NCBI RefSeq assembly: GCF_003228315.1
Contig: NZ_CP029693.1
Location: forward strand, 5,862,501 to 5,926,500
DNA length: 64,000 nucleotides
Direction of reading: 5' to 3'
DNA from: Pseudomonas putida
GTDB lineage: Bacteria > Pseudomonadota > Gammaproteobacteria > Pseudomonadales > Pseudomonadaceae
Every line of letters begins with the position of its first letter. The first letter of the stretch is position 1. A program made the translations under genes and the position numbers. The notes below the pieces were generated by a model. That model saw nothing but the letters and a program-made list of their open reading frames with translations, searched no databases and was not told where the DNA came from. This document shows, in pieces, positions 9,311 through 18,042 of this stretch.

Positions 9311-11437
9311 ATGCTCGAACAGGCTCAACGCGTCCTCAAGGACATCTTCGGCTACGACAGTTTCCGTGGCCGTCAGGGTGCAATCATTGAGCGCGTGGCC
9401 AGTGGCGGCGATGCCCTGGTCCTGATGCCTACCGGTGGCGGCAAGTCCCTGTGTTTCCAGGTGCCGGCGCTGTTGCGCGAAGGCCTGGCGGTGGTGGTGT
9501 CGCCGCTGATTGCCCTGATGGACGATCAGGTCGCCACCCTCGAAGAGCTGGGCGTGGCCGCTGCTGCGTTGAACTCCACCCTCAGTGCCGAGCAGCAACG
9601 AGACCTGGCGGCGCGTATCCGTCGCGGTGAGGTGAAAATGCTCTACCTCGCCCCGGAACGCCTGGTCCAGCCTCGGATGATGTCTTTCCTTCAAGGCCTG
9701 AACATTGCCTTGTTCGCCATCGACGAAGCCCATTGCGTCTCGCAGTGGGGCCACGATTTCCGCCCGGAATACCTGCAACTGGGCCAACTGGCGGAAATGT
9801 TCCCCGATGTGCCGCGCATCGCCCTGACCGCCACCGCCGACAAGCGGACCCGGGAAGAAATCGTCACCCGCCTGCACCTGCAGAACGCCGAGCGTTTCCT
9901 GTCGAGCTTCGACCGGCCGAACATTTTTTACCGCATCGTGCCCAAGGAACAGCCGCGCAAGCAGCTGCTGGCGTTCCTTGCCGAGCGGCGCGGCGATGCC
10001 GGCATCGTTTATTGCCTGTCGCGCAAAAAGGTCGAGGAAGTCGCGGCATTTCTCACCGAACAAGGCTTCCCGGCGCTGCCATACCACGCCGGCCTGCCCA
10101 ACGATCTGCGTGCCTATCACCAGAAACGCTTCCTCAACGAGGAAGGTCTGATCATGGTGGCCACCGTGGCGTTCGGCATGGGCATCGACAAGCCCAACGT
10201 GCGCTTCGTCGCGCATCTGGATCTGCCCAAATCCCTTGAAGCCTACTACCAGGAAACCGGTCGTGGCGGCCGTGACGGCCTGCCGGCGGATGCCTGGATG
10301 GCCTACGGCCTTCAAGATCTGGTGATGCTCAAGCAGATGCTGCAGAACTCCGAAGGCGACGAGCGCCACAAACGTCTGGAGCAGCACAAGCTCGACGCCA
10401 TGCTCTCGCTGTGCGAAGAGACCCGTTGCCGTCGTCAGGCGCTGCTGGCCTATTTCGACGAGGAGATGCCCGAACCCTGCGGGCACTGCGACAACTGCAC
10501 CGACGGCGTCCAGACCTGGGATGCCACGGAACCCGCGCGGCAGGCGTTGTCGGCCATCTTCCGCACCGGCCAGCGCTACGGCGTCGGTCATCTGGTGGAT
10601 GTATTGCTGGGCAAGGACAACGAGAAGGTGCGCAGTTTTGGTCATCAGCACCTGTCGGTTTACGGCGTCGGCAAGGCGCTGGGCGAGAGCGAATGGCGTT
10701 CGCTGTTCCGCCAGCTGGTGGCGCGCGGCCTGGCGGACGTTGATCATGAAGGCTATGGCGGCCTGCGTTTGAGCGACACTTGCCGGCCGTTGCTCAAGGG
10801 CGAAGTTACCCTGGAACTGCGCCGCGATCTCAAGGCGCAAACCACCACCAAAACCAGCAAGAGCCAGGCGAGCCAACTGGTGCGTGGCGAAGAGCGTGAA
10901 CAGTGGGAAGCCCTGCGCGCCTTGCGTCGCAAGCTCGCCGAGGAGCATGGCGTGCCGCCGTATGTCATCTTCCCGGATTCGACCCTGCTGGAAATGCTGC
11001 GCAGCCAGCCGACCTCGCTGGCGGAAATGGCTCGGGTCAGCGGCGTCGGCGCGCGCAAGCTGGAGCGCTATGGCGAGGCCTTCCTCGAAGTTCTCGGTGG
11101 TCAGGCCGAAGCGCCAAAACCGGTGGCCGACTTGCGCCACGAACTGATTACCCTGGCACGGGCGGGCATGACGCCGCTGCAGATCGCCGGTCAGTTGCAG
11201 TGCTCGGAAAAAAACGTCTACACGATGTTGGCCGAGGCCATCGGCAAGCAGCAATTGTCGCTGGAGCAGGCGCTGGACCTGCCGGAAGACTTGCTGGGTG
11301 AAATTCAGGATGCGTTCCTGGACGGCGAGGGCGAGTTACCTTCGGTGTCGGAGATTTCCGAGCTCTTTGCAGGCCGAGTGCCGGAAGGGGTGTTGTACTG
11401 CGTTCGAGCCGCCCTTCAGTCTGAATTTGAGATTTAA
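9311..11437 (+). CDS. recQ: ATP-dependent DNA helicase RecQ
   Basis: A 708-residue 3'-5' superfamily 2 helicase for recombination and replication-fork repair. Visible motifs are Walker A (MPTGGGKSLCFQ), the DEAH box (IDEAHCVSQWGHDF), SATxTA-like motif III (ALTATADKRT), motif VI (QETGRGGRDGLP), the zinc-binding cysteines (CEETRCRR and CGHCDNC), the winged helix, then an HRDC domain (LRALRRKLAEEHGVPPYVIF). About 100 residues beyond the HRDC domain form a helicase-type HTH extension (MTPLQIAGQLQCSEKNVYTM), which makes it longer than the E. coli protein (about 610). The ATG at 9311 follows GGAG and fits the family start (MLEQAQRVLKDIFGY) better than an upstream ATG at 9257. Confidence 0.96.
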   Translation: MLEQAQRVLKDIFGYDSFRGRQGAIIERVASGGDALVLMPTGGGKSLCFQVPALLREGLAVVVSPLIALMDDQVATLEELGVAAAALNSTLSAEQQRDLAARIRRGEVKMLYLAPERLVQPRMMSFLQGLNIALFAIDEAHCVSQWGHDFRPEYLQLGQLAEMFPDVPRIALTATADKRTREEIVTRLHLQNAERFLSSFDRPNIFYRIVPKEQPRKQLLAFLAERRGDAGIVYCLSRKKVEEVAAFLTEQGFPALPYHAGLPNDLRAYHQKRFLNEEGLIMVATVAFGMGIDKPNVRFVAHLDLPKSLEAYYQETGRGGRDGLPADAWMAYGLQDLVMLKQMLQNSEGDERHKRLEQHKLDAMLSLCEETRCRRQALLAYFDEEMPEPCGHCDNCTDGVQTWDATEPARQALSAIFRTGQRYGVGHLVDVLLGKDNEKVRSFGHQHLSVYGVGKALGESEWRSLFRQLVARGLADVDHEGYGGLRLSDTCRPLLKGEVTLELRRDLKAQTTTKTSKSQASQLVRGEEREQWEALRALRRKLAEEHGVPPYVIFPDSTLLEMLRSQPTSLAEMARVSGVGARKLERYGEAFLEVLGGQAEAPKPVADLRHELITLARAGMTPLQIAGQLQCSEKNVYTMLAEAIGKQQLSLEQALDLPEDLLGEIQDAFLDGEGELPSVSEISELFAGRVPEGVLYCVRAALQSEFEI

Positions 11438-11515
11438 CCTGCTGTTTTTTAACGCCGATTCGCTGATGTAACGATTCAGTACAGAACAGGCCTTGCCACT
11501 GCTTCAGGCTCATGC

Positions 11516-11555
11516 TTAGCTGACTAATAATTAGTAATTATTTATTTTCAGCTAA
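11516..11555. promoter_or_regulatory. Nested palindromes, candidate MarR autoregulatory operator
   Basis: Just upstream of the MarR gene an outer inverted repeat TTAGCTGA (11516-11523) / TCAGCTAA (11548-11555) encloses an AT-rich core whose left part is itself a palindrome, CTAATAATTAG (11524-11534). This is the typical size and AT-richness of a MarR-family operator and would lie over the promoter. Protein binding is inferred. Confidence 0.6.
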
Positions 11556-11568
11556 CCATGAGTGTTTT

Positions 11569-12003
11569 ATGCCGTTAACCGATCAACACCGTTTTGGCAT
11601 GCAATTGGCCCAGATGTCCCGCGGCTGGCGTGCCGAGCTGGACCGCCGTCTGGCGGGCCTTGGTTTGTCTCAGGCACGCTGGCTGGTGCTGCTGCACCTG
11701 GCTCGCTTCGAACAGGCTCCGACCCAACGTGAGCTGGCGCAATCTGTGGGCGTCGAAGGTCCGACCCTGGCCCGTTTGCTCGACAGCCTGGAAAGCCAGG
11801 GACTGGTGCAGCGACAGTCGGTGCTCGAGGACCGTCGTGCGAAGAAGATCGTCCTGTGTACCCCCGCCCGTCCGCTGATCGATCAAATCGAAACCATCGC
11901 CAATCAATTACGCCACGAACTGTTCGACGGCGTCGATGAGGCAGATCTGAAAACCTGCATGCGGGTCCACGCACATATCCTGGGCAACCTGGAAAAATCT
12001 TGA
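11569..12003 (+). CDS. MarR/SlyA-family transcriptional regulator
   Basis: A 144-residue winged-helix regulator. The recognition region (PTQRELAQSVGVEGPTLARLLDSLESQGLV) and the wing (RQSVLEDRRAKKIVLC) match the MarR family; flanking helices form the dimer interface. It stands alone between recQ and a fimV-like gene on the same strand. The nested palindromes ending 13 bp before its ATG suggest autoregulation. The ligand is unknown; SlyA-like proteins are the closest resemblance by the R-A-E-L-D-R-R-L-A-G-L-G-L-S-Q start. Confidence 0.9.
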   Translation: MPLTDQHRFGMQLAQMSRGWRAELDRRLAGLGLSQARWLVLLHLARFEQAPTQRELAQSVGVEGPTLARLLDSLESQGLVQRQSVLEDRRAKKIVLCTPARPLIDQIETIANQLRHELFDGVDEADLKTCMRVHAHILGNLEKS

Positions 12004-12025
12004 GGCAGTACCCGCCATCGGTTTT

Positions 12026-12054
12026 TTGAGTTAGTGCAGTGAGCAGACTATAAG
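12026..12054 (+). promoter_or_regulatory. Sigma-70-type promoter of the fimV-like gene
   Basis: TTGAGT (12026-12031) and TATAAG (12049-12054) are separated by 17 bp, about 75 bp before the predicted start codon. Confidence 0.55.
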
Positions 12055-12130
12055 AACTACCAGGCAATATCGTGTTCGTACTGGATATGTGAACACGTGG
12101 AAGCTTGTTCTGGTTATCTAAGGGATGCTC

Positions 12131-13819
12131 ATGCTCGAAAGTCGGCGGGTCGTTGTACGGTGTTGTGCCAGGTGGATATTGGCCGGTACCGCTGTCTGTT
12201 GGTCGGCATTGGCGTCGGCACTGGGTCTGGGTGAAATCACCTTGCATTCGGCGCTGAATCAGCCATTGCGTGCCGACATTGCCCTGGTGGATGTCGGCGG
12301 GCTGGAGGAGGGCGAGCTGTCGGTCAGCCTGGCCACGGCAGACGAATTCAATCGTGCCCGCGTGGAACGGGTGTTCTTCCTCAATGATCTGAAATTCACA
12401 CCTGTCCTGCGCGGCAATCGCAGCTGGATTCAGGTCACGTCCAGTAAACCGGTCAATGAACCGTTCCTGAATTTCCTGGTGCAGCTCAATCAGCCCAACG
12501 GCCGATTGCTGCGCGAATACACGGTACTGATCGACCCACCAGGTACTCCAGGTGTCGTGCCGGCCACTGAGCCGCCGGTGCCCAGTCATTCCGATTCAGC
12601 CTTTCCCAAAGTTCAGCCCGCTGTAGCTCCTGCGCCTGCGCCCAGGCAAGCGCTGCCAGCACCTGCCGCTGCCCCGGTGCCGGATCCGCTCGCCGAGCAA
12701 CTGGCTGCGAGCGTCCTGCAAAATCAACAATTGCAGGCAACCATCGATCAACTCAATCTGAAAATTCAGGCACAGGACGAACAGATCGCCGTAGAGAAGA
12801 AGCAATCGGCTGAACTGCAAGCCCGGCTGGAGGAGATCAAACAGGCAGCGACGCAGCCCATCGCGCCTGTTGCCGTGGCGCCGACGCCGGTGGTGGTCGA
12901 GGAGACCGGTACCAATTGGCTGTTGGTCGGTAGCTTATTGCTGCTGATAGCGTCAGGGTTGCTGGTAGTGTGGCGTCGCCGACGGGCCCAGGCTCAGGCA
13001 GTGTTCGGGTCAACAGCCGATCAGATGTCGCGCCATGAACCGCAGCTCAGTCCTGCGGCAGAAACCCCGGGAGAGGCTCCTGCGCTGCAATCGACCCACG
13101 CACACCCTGAAGAGACGCCCGCCAGCGATGTGCTGGAAGCGGTCGCGGTCTACCTGACCTACGGTCGTTTTGCCGAGGCAATCAGCTTGTTGCGAGAGGC
13201 CATCGATAGGGAGCCGCACCGCACTGATCTTGCCGTGCAATTGCTGGAAGTGTTCGGCAAACAGGGCGACATGGCAGCTTATGACGAGCAGGAGGCCAGC
13301 CTGCGCAATGCCGGGTTTGACGGGCAGACACTTCAGGAAATCCGCTCCCGCCATCCCAAAATCGGTGCTGTTAGCCCGGTTGCTGTTGCATTGCCCGTTG
13401 TTGCCTCCATCGCTACTCCCCCGGAGCCTGAGCCCGCGGATGAGTACCAATTGAATCTGGATGAACTGTCGATGGATACCCAGTGGGATCTGGGGCCGAT
13501 GGACGAGTCGCCATTGTCTGAGTCGCATTCGAGCGAACCGCCGCTGCCCGAACCGGAGATCGAATGGGAAATCGAACCCGCCTCGCGCGCACTCGACGAC
13601 AGCTTTCTCGACGAATTTCGCGACAGTCCGTCTTTGGAGCTTGAACCACTGAGCCTGGAGCCAGCTGAACCCAACAGTGCGGGCAAACTGGAGCAAGCTC
13701 AGACCTGCATCGATGACGGCGATCTGGACAGCGCCATCAAACTGCTCAACGAGTTGCTCAAGGAAGCCGATGAGCCGATGAAACAGACCGCCCGAAGCTT
13801 GCTGGCCGGAATACGGTAA
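12131..13819 (+). CDS. FimV/HubP-like cell-pole protein (short paralogue)
   Basis: A 562-residue protein with FimV family architecture. A signal-like segment is followed by the FimV N-terminal domain (GLGEITLHSALNQPLRADI, about residues 32-135), a Pro/Ala-rich linker, a coiled coil (about 200-245), one membrane segment (about 260-280, followed by WRRRRAQ), a TPR-like segment (VAVYLTYGRFAEAISLLREA), an acidic stretch, and the FimV C-terminal motif (LEQAQTCIDDGDLDSAIKLL). FimV proteins organise type IV pili, chemosensory systems and polar landmarks. The canonical fimV of pseudomonads is longer and sits beside truA, so this is a paralogue. Of two nearby ATGs, 12131 is chosen because AAGGG lies 6 bp ahead of it and abuts the other. 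Confidence 0.85.
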   Translation: MLESRRVVVRCCARWILAGTAVCWSALASALGLGEITLHSALNQPLRADIALVDVGGLEEGELSVSLATADEFNRARVERVFFLNDLKFTPVLRGNRSWIQVTSSKPVNEPFLNFLVQLNQPNGRLLREYTVLIDPPGTPGVVPATEPPVPSHSDSAFPKVQPAVAPAPAPRQALPAPAAAPVPDPLAEQLAASVLQNQQLQATIDQLNLKIQAQDEQIAVEKKQSAELQARLEEIKQAATQPIAPVAVAPTPVVVEETGTNWLLVGSLLLLIASGLLVVWRRRRAQAQAVFGSTADQMSRHEPQLSPAAETPGEAPALQSTHAHPEETPASDVLEAVAVYLTYGRFAEAISLLREAIDREPHRTDLAVQLLEVFGKQGDMAAYDEQEASLRNAGFDGQTLQEIRSRHPKIGAVSPVAVALPVVASIATPPEPEPADEYQLNLDELSMDTQWDLGPMDESPLSESHSSEPPLPEPEIEWEIEPASRALDDSFLDEFRDSPSLELEPLSLEPAEPNSAGKLEQAQTCIDDGDLDSAIKLLNELLKEADEPMKQTARSLLAGIR

Positions 13820-13867
13820 CCTTTCGTATCTAGAATCAGCACTCTGCCTCAGGAAGGCCCGTCACTC

Positions 13868-14155
13868 ATGACCGTTCAAAAACCGGAAATCGTCATCACC
13901 TATTGCACCCAATGCCAGTGGCTGCTGCGTGCCGCCTGGCTGGCCCAGGAGCTGCTCAGCACCTTTGGCGACGACCTGGGCAAAGTGTCGCTGGTACCGG
14001 GCACCGGCGGCGTCTTCCACATTTTCTGCGACGGCGTGCAGATCTGGGAGCGCAAGGCCGATGGTGGTTTCCCCGAGGCCAAGGTGCTCAAGCAGCGGGT
14101 TCGCGACCGGATCGATCCGGACCGCGACCTCGGCCACAACGACCGGACTCAGTGA
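13868..14155 (+). CDS. SelT/SelW/SelH (Rdx) family CxxC protein
   Basis: A 95-residue thioredoxin-like small protein. The start VITYCTQCQWLLRAAWLAQELL has the CxxC motif at Cys13/Cys16, where eukaryotic SelW homologues carry a selenocysteine, and the GTGGVFHIFCDGVQIWERK stretch is typical of the Rdx family. The family is presumed redox active, but the bacterial substrate is unknown. The last 7 bp overlap the convergent EamA gene. Confidence 0.88.
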   Translation: MTVQKPEIVITYCTQCQWLLRAAWLAQELLSTFGDDLGKVSLVPGTGGVFHIFCDGVQIWERKADGGFPEAKVLKQRVRDRIDPDRDLGHNDRTQ

Positions 14156-15042
14156 GAGGCGGCCTCGGCGGCGACAGCTTTCTTGCTTGAGCTGCCGGAA
14201 AGCCTGCTGGACACCACAATCGCGACGATGATCAACGCCCCGCCGAGCAGCATGCGCAGGGTCGGGTTTTCATCGAACAGCAGCCAGGCCACGGTGATGC
14301 CATACACCGGCTCCAGGGCGAAAACCACAGCGGCGGTCCGTGCCTTGATCACCGCCAGGCTGGCGACGAACAGGCTGTGGGCGACGCCGGTGCAGAACAC
14401 CCCGAGCAGGGCGATCCACAACCAGTCCATGGCCCGCACGTCGCTCAATTGCGGTGCCGCCACTGGCAGCAGGCACAAGGCGACCACCACGTTCTGACAC
14501 AACGCAGCCTGCACCGGTGCAATACGCGCGGAGCTGGCGCGGTTGGCCAGCGACAGCAGGGAAAACAGCAAACCGGAGGCCACTGCCCAGAGCAGACCAG
14601 TGGTGGCGCCGCTGGCCAAATCGAAGTCCGGCGTCACCAGCACCAAGCCGATAGTCACTAACGTCACCAAAAGGATTTCATTGGCGCGAATCCGCTCGCG
14701 GAAAATCAGCCCTTCGAGAATCACGGTGAAGGCCGGGAAACTGGCAAAGCCCAGGGTGGCGATGGCGACGCCCGCGACCTTCACCGCAATGAAGAAACTC
14801 ACCCAGTGACCGGCCAGCAGCAAACCGCTGAACAGCAGCCGACGCCAGTCCACCGCTTCGAGTTTTTGCCAGCGTGTGTGGCTGGCAAATCGGGCAAAGA
14901 CGGCCAGCGCCAGCACCGCGAATGCCGCCCGGCCAAAGACAATGATGGCCGGTGAGGCGGCCGCGAGTTTGCCGAACACGCCGGTCAGGCCGAACATCAA
15001 TGCGCCGATATGCAGGGCGCCCAGGGCGGTACGGGGAGTCAT
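14149..15042 (-). CDS. EamA/DMT-family transporter
   Basis: A 297-residue inner-membrane protein with about ten hydrophobic helices in two EamA halves, ending in a polar tail (SGSSSKKAVAAEAASH). Sequences such as FGRAAFAVLAL near the start and ALEPVYGITVAWLLFDENPT in the second half are typical of drug/metabolite exporters. The substrate cannot be read from the sequence. An AraC regulator follows upstream on the same strand about 80 bp away and may control it. Confidence 0.88.
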   Translation of the reverse strand: MTPRTALGALHIGALMFGLTGVFGKLAAASPAIIVFGRAAFAVLALAVFARFASHTRWQKLEAVDWRRLLFSGLLLAGHWVSFFIAVKVAGVAIATLGFASFPAFTVILEGLIFRERIRANEILLVTLVTIGLVLVTPDFDLASGATTGLLWAVASGLLFSLLSLANRASSARIAPVQAALCQNVVVALCLLPVAAPQLSDVRAMDWLWIALLGVFCTGVAHSLFVASLAVIKARTAAVVFALEPVYGITVAWLLFDENPTLRMLLGGALIIVAIVVSSRLSGSSSKKAVAAEAASH

Positions 15043-15124
15043 GGCAATCCTTAACAGCGGACAAACGAAAATGTAGGAGCATTGGAGCGCATTTCAGTCA
15101 GTCGTGTCTGTCGCAGGACTCGCG

Positions 15125-15886
15125 TTATTTGTCGCCAGCCTCGCGCCGCAACGCACCGGGTGAGACACCGAACTCACGCAGCACCGCAGCGCTGAAGGCG
15201 CTCTGGGAGCTGTAACCGACCCGGACGGCAATTTCACCAATGGGCAGCGTGGAATCACGCAGCAGTCCCACGGCCTTGTGCAGGCGCCGGCTGCGGATGT
15301 AATCCATCGGTGTCTGGCCGCATTCGGCGACGAATCGCGCATGCAGGCGAGCGCTGGAAAGGCCGGCTACACGGGCCAGATCGGCGACTTGCAGCGGATA
15401 GGCAGCGTATTGCTCGATGTGCGCATTGAGCGCGGCATAGGGCAGGCGCCGACCGCCGATGTGATCGGGCCTGATGTGGTTGAGGCTGGCCAGTAACAGC
15501 ACCGCGCCCTGTTGGGCTATCAGCGGATCAGCGACCTCGCTGTTGGCGAGCCAGTTGACCAATTGGCTCTGACCGGCATCCAGCGACAAACGACCGGCAT
15601 TGTCCAGCAAGCGACGACTGGCGTCGGCATGATCGCCCATGGACTGGTCAAGCCATTGCTCGCCGGGCACATCCAGCACCAGACAACGGCTGCCATTGGC
15701 GCTGCCGCAAGCGTGATGAAAACCCGAAGGGATCACCACGAAACTTTGCTGGACCACCTGGCTGCCACGTCCGTCGACCTCGAAATCCAGCGCACCCGAC
15801 AGCCCGAACACCAATTGCGCGTGTTCGTGGCTATGGACGATCAGGTCGTGGTTGTACTGGCGTAGCGTGAGGATCGGTCTCATCAC
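15125..15886 (-). CDS. AraC-family transcriptional regulator with cupin sensor domain
   Basis: A 253-residue regulator. The N-terminal half is a cupin-like AraC_binding domain (HSHEHAQLVFGLSGALDFEV) and the C-terminal 100 residues carry two helix-turn-helix motifs (LQVADLARVAGLSSARLHARF and PIGEIAVRVGYSSQSAFSAA). The effector is unknown. It lies just upstream of, and in the same direction as, the EamA exporter at 14149-15042, so local control of that gene is a fair guess. Confidence 0.92.
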   Translation of the reverse strand: MMRPILTLRQYNHDLIVHSHEHAQLVFGLSGALDFEVDGRGSQVVQQSFVVIPSGFHHACGSANGSRCLVLDVPGEQWLDQSMGDHADASRRLLDNAGRLSLDAGQSQLVNWLANSEVADPLIAQQGAVLLLASLNHIRPDHIGGRRLPYAALNAHIEQYAAYPLQVADLARVAGLSSARLHARFVAECGQTPMDYIRSRRLHKAVGLLRDSTLPIGEIAVRVGYSSQSAFSAAVLREFGVSPGALRREAGDK

Positions 15887-16029
15887 GGGTCTCGTGGCAG
15901 GTTGGATGAGTGAGCCTGCAGTCTACACCGACACGGCTGGCTGGCGCTGTCACAGGACTGACTTGCGCTTGTCATGGACGATTAATCCGATGGGCGCAAG
16001 CTTGCCAAAACCTGTCCTGAGGGCTGCCC

Positions 16030-16845
16030 ATGACCAGCGCCGAGCTCGCCAAACCCACCCGCAAGCAACGTGTGCGGACTTTATGGATTTCCGACGTGCA
16101 CCTGGGCACGCGCGATTGCCAGGCCGAGCACTTGTCGCAGTTTCTCAAGGCTTACCACGCGGACAGGATCTACCTGGTCGGCGACATCATCGATGGCTGG
16201 AAAATGCGCGGTGGCATGTACTGGCCGCAGGCTCACACCAACGTGATCCGGCGCCTGTTGACCATGAGCAAGCGCGGCACCGAGGTGATCTACGTCACCG
16301 GCAATCACGACGAGTTCCTGCGCCGCTATTCCAAACTGATTCTGGGCAATATCCAGTTGGTGGACGAAGCGGTGCATGTGACCGCCGATGGCCGGCACTT
16401 GCTGGTGATCCACGGCGACCAGTTCGACGTGATTACCCGTTATCACCGCTGGCTGGCATTTCTCGGCGACTCCGCCTACGAATTCACCCTGACCCTCAAC
16501 CGCTGGCTTAACCATTGGCGTGCCCGTTATGGCTACGGGTACTGGTCGCTGTCGGCGTACCTAAAGCACAAGGTGAAAACCGCGGTCAGTTTCATCAGCG
16601 ACTTTGAAGAAGCCATCGCCCATGAATGCATCAAGCGCGAGCTGCATGGCGTGGTGTGCGGGCACATTCACCATGCCGAGATTCGCAAGGTCGGCGGCGT
16701 GGATTACCTCAATTGCGGCGATTGGGTGGAGTCGTGCACGGCGCTTATCGAGCACTGGGACGGCACGATCGAGTTGTATCGATTGGCCGATGCCCAGGCG
16801 CGTGAGGCGGAGTTGAAGGCGGCCAAGGTCGCAGAGTTGGCTTAG
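16030..16845 (+). CDS. LpxH-like metallophosphoesterase (UDP-2,3-diacylglucosamine diphosphatase family)
   Basis: A 271-residue calcineurin-fold phosphoesterase. The metal-ligand motifs appear in order: DVHLGT, GDIIDGW, GNHDEFLR, HGDQFD and GHIHHAEIR. The family includes LpxH and LpxH2-type enzymes of lipid A synthesis; pseudomonads usually have a separate canonical lpxH beside the cysS/ppiB region, so this is likely the paralogous form that is often annotated with the same reaction. Activity is therefore not certain. The ATG follows GAGG. Confidence 0.85.
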   Translation: MTSAELAKPTRKQRVRTLWISDVHLGTRDCQAEHLSQFLKAYHADRIYLVGDIIDGWKMRGGMYWPQAHTNVIRRLLTMSKRGTEVIYVTGNHDEFLRRYSKLILGNIQLVDEAVHVTADGRHLLVIHGDQFDVITRYHRWLAFLGDSAYEFTLTLNRWLNHWRARYGYGYWSLSAYLKHKVKTAVSFISDFEEAIAHECIKRELHGVVCGHIHHAEIRKVGGVDYLNCGDWVESCTALIEHWDGTIELYRLADAQAREAELKAAKVAELA

Positions 16846-16870
16846 ACGTCACGGTGTCTGCGCGGGCCTC

Positions 16871-16936
16871 TTCGCGAGCAGGCTCGCTCCTACAGTTGAT
16901 TGCATTTCCCTGTAGGAGCGAGCCTGCTCGCGATGG
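16871..16936. repeat. REP doublet, inverse topology
   Basis: Two REP units in the opposite arrangement to the 4954 copy (CTCCTACA ends facing inwards), about 66 bp, between the convergent phosphoesterase and HD-domain genes. Confidence 0.83.
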
Positions 16937-16962
16937 ACCGCGAAGCGGTCCCGCTGGATCTC

Positions 16963-17553
16963 TCAGGCGGGTGAACGCTCTTCCATCGCCGCCTTGTAGA
17001 TCGAGTTCTTCGGCTGCGCAAACAGCCGTTCCATCATCGGTTCAAAGAAGCTCAACGGCAGCGTGTCATACGCCGGATCGAACGCCGCCGCATCGTACTT
17101 GGCACAAAACTCGATGGTCGCCTGATACTGCGGATGGCCCTTGAATTGCTCGCGCAGGTGTCGGTCCATCCCCAGGTGATGAAAGAAGTAATAGCCCTGG
17201 AAAATCCCGTGCTTCTCAACCATCCACAGATTCTCGGCGCTGACGAACGGCTTGAGGATCGCGGCGGCGATGTCCGGGTGGTTGTAGGTACCCAGGGTGT
17301 CGCCGATGTCATGGAGCAGGGCGCAGACCACATATTCTTCATCGCGGCCGTCGCGCCAGGCGCGGGTCGCGGTTTGCAGCGAGTGGGTCAGGCGATCCAC
17401 CGGAAAACCGCCGAAGTCACCTTCCAGCAGCTTCAGGTGCGCCGCGATCCGTGACGGCAATTGTCGGGCGTAGGCACTGAAGTCCGCGGCGATGATCGCC
17501 CAGTCTTCCTGCGTGCCGTCTTTCATGTGGGTAAAACGGGCATTGGCATTCAT
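16963..17553 (-). CDS. HD-domain protein (possible diiron oxygenase/phosphohydrolase)
   Basis: A 196-residue HD-fold protein with metal-ligand motifs HSLQTATRAW, ALLHDIGDTLG and YNHPDIAA, followed by VEKHGIFQGYYFFHHLG. The latter motifs recall mixed-valent diiron oxygenases of the MIOX/PhnZ group rather than classical nucleotide hydrolases, but that is an inference. The ATG at 17553 follows AGAGG; a TTG two codons upstream is unlikely. The gene lies 18 bp behind a DUF962 gene on the same strand, and the pair probably forms an operon. Confidence 0.8.
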   Translation of the reverse strand: MNANARFTHMKDGTQEDWAIIAADFSAYARQLPSRIAAHLKLLEGDFGGFPVDRLTHSLQTATRAWRDGRDEEYVVCALLHDIGDTLGTYNHPDIAAAILKPFVSAENLWMVEKHGIFQGYYFFHHLGMDRHLREQFKGHPQYQATIEFCAKYDAAAFDPAYDTLPLSFFEPMMERLFAQPKNSIYKAAMEERSPA

Positions 17554-17571
17554 CGGCAATCCTCTTGAAAT

Positions 17572-17883
17572 CTAGAACGGCACGCGTCCCAGGACCATGT
17601 CCCGGTACATGACGAAATCGCCGAGCAGGCTGTAGAAGGGGTGCTGGAATGTCGCAGGACGATTCTTTTCGAAGAAGAAGTGCCCCATCCAGGCGAAGCT
17701 GTAGCCGGCCACCGGCAACAGCCACAACAGCATCCAGGTACCCCGGCCGATGGTCAGTGCCATGATGAATATCACCAGCGTGGTGCCGATGAAATGCAAC
17801 TTGCGGCAGGTACTGTTGCTGTGTTCGCTGAGGTAATACGGATAAAACTCAGCGAAGCTGTTGAATCGTCTGATGTTTTCCAC
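17572..17883 (-). CDS. DUF962/Mpo1-like membrane protein
   Basis: A short membrane protein with the DUF962 signature FAEFYPYYLSEHSNSTCRKLHFIGT, two or three hydrophobic helices, and the second signature WMGHFFFEKNRPATFQHP. In yeast the family member Mpo1 is an iron-dependent dioxygenase of 2-hydroxy fatty acids; conserved histidines are present here. I choose the GTG at 17883 (103 residues, matching the family) because the frame upstream opens only with a TTG and reads as non-conserved sequence. It precedes the HD-domain gene, itself of a possible oxygenase fold, which suggests a shared lipid or fatty-acid role. Confidence 0.75.
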   Translation of the reverse strand: MENIRRFNSFAEFYPYYLSEHSNSTCRKLHFIGTTLVIFIMALTIGRGTWMLLWLLPVAGYSFAWMGHFFFEKNRPATFQHPFYSLLGDFVMYRDMVLGRVPF

Positions 17884-18042
17884 GACTGCGATCTCTGTGG
17901 TTATTGTTCTGGCAGCAAGTTGTTCTGCGGGTAGCTTATTTAAGTCTAGAGTGAACAATGGTGTGAGCCAGTGACAATCGGCGCCACTTTAGTATCCTTC
18001 GGAAATTGGCCGCGTCTGCGGCTCAACATGCAAGAACCCGAC

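Noticed and set aside
9236..11254. 672-codon minus-strand frame opposite recQ
   Set aside because: Antisense shadow of recQ with no recognisable domain.
16871..16936. REP doublets considered as CRISPR or as tRNA-like structures
   Set aside because: They occur as isolated inverted pairs spread over the window, with no regular spacer array and no tRNA cloverleaf.
18028..18030. ATG at 18028 as start of the AraC gene
   Set aside because: Possible, but five codons longer with no better ribosome site; 18043 gives the usual MSERT-type start. Not settled.
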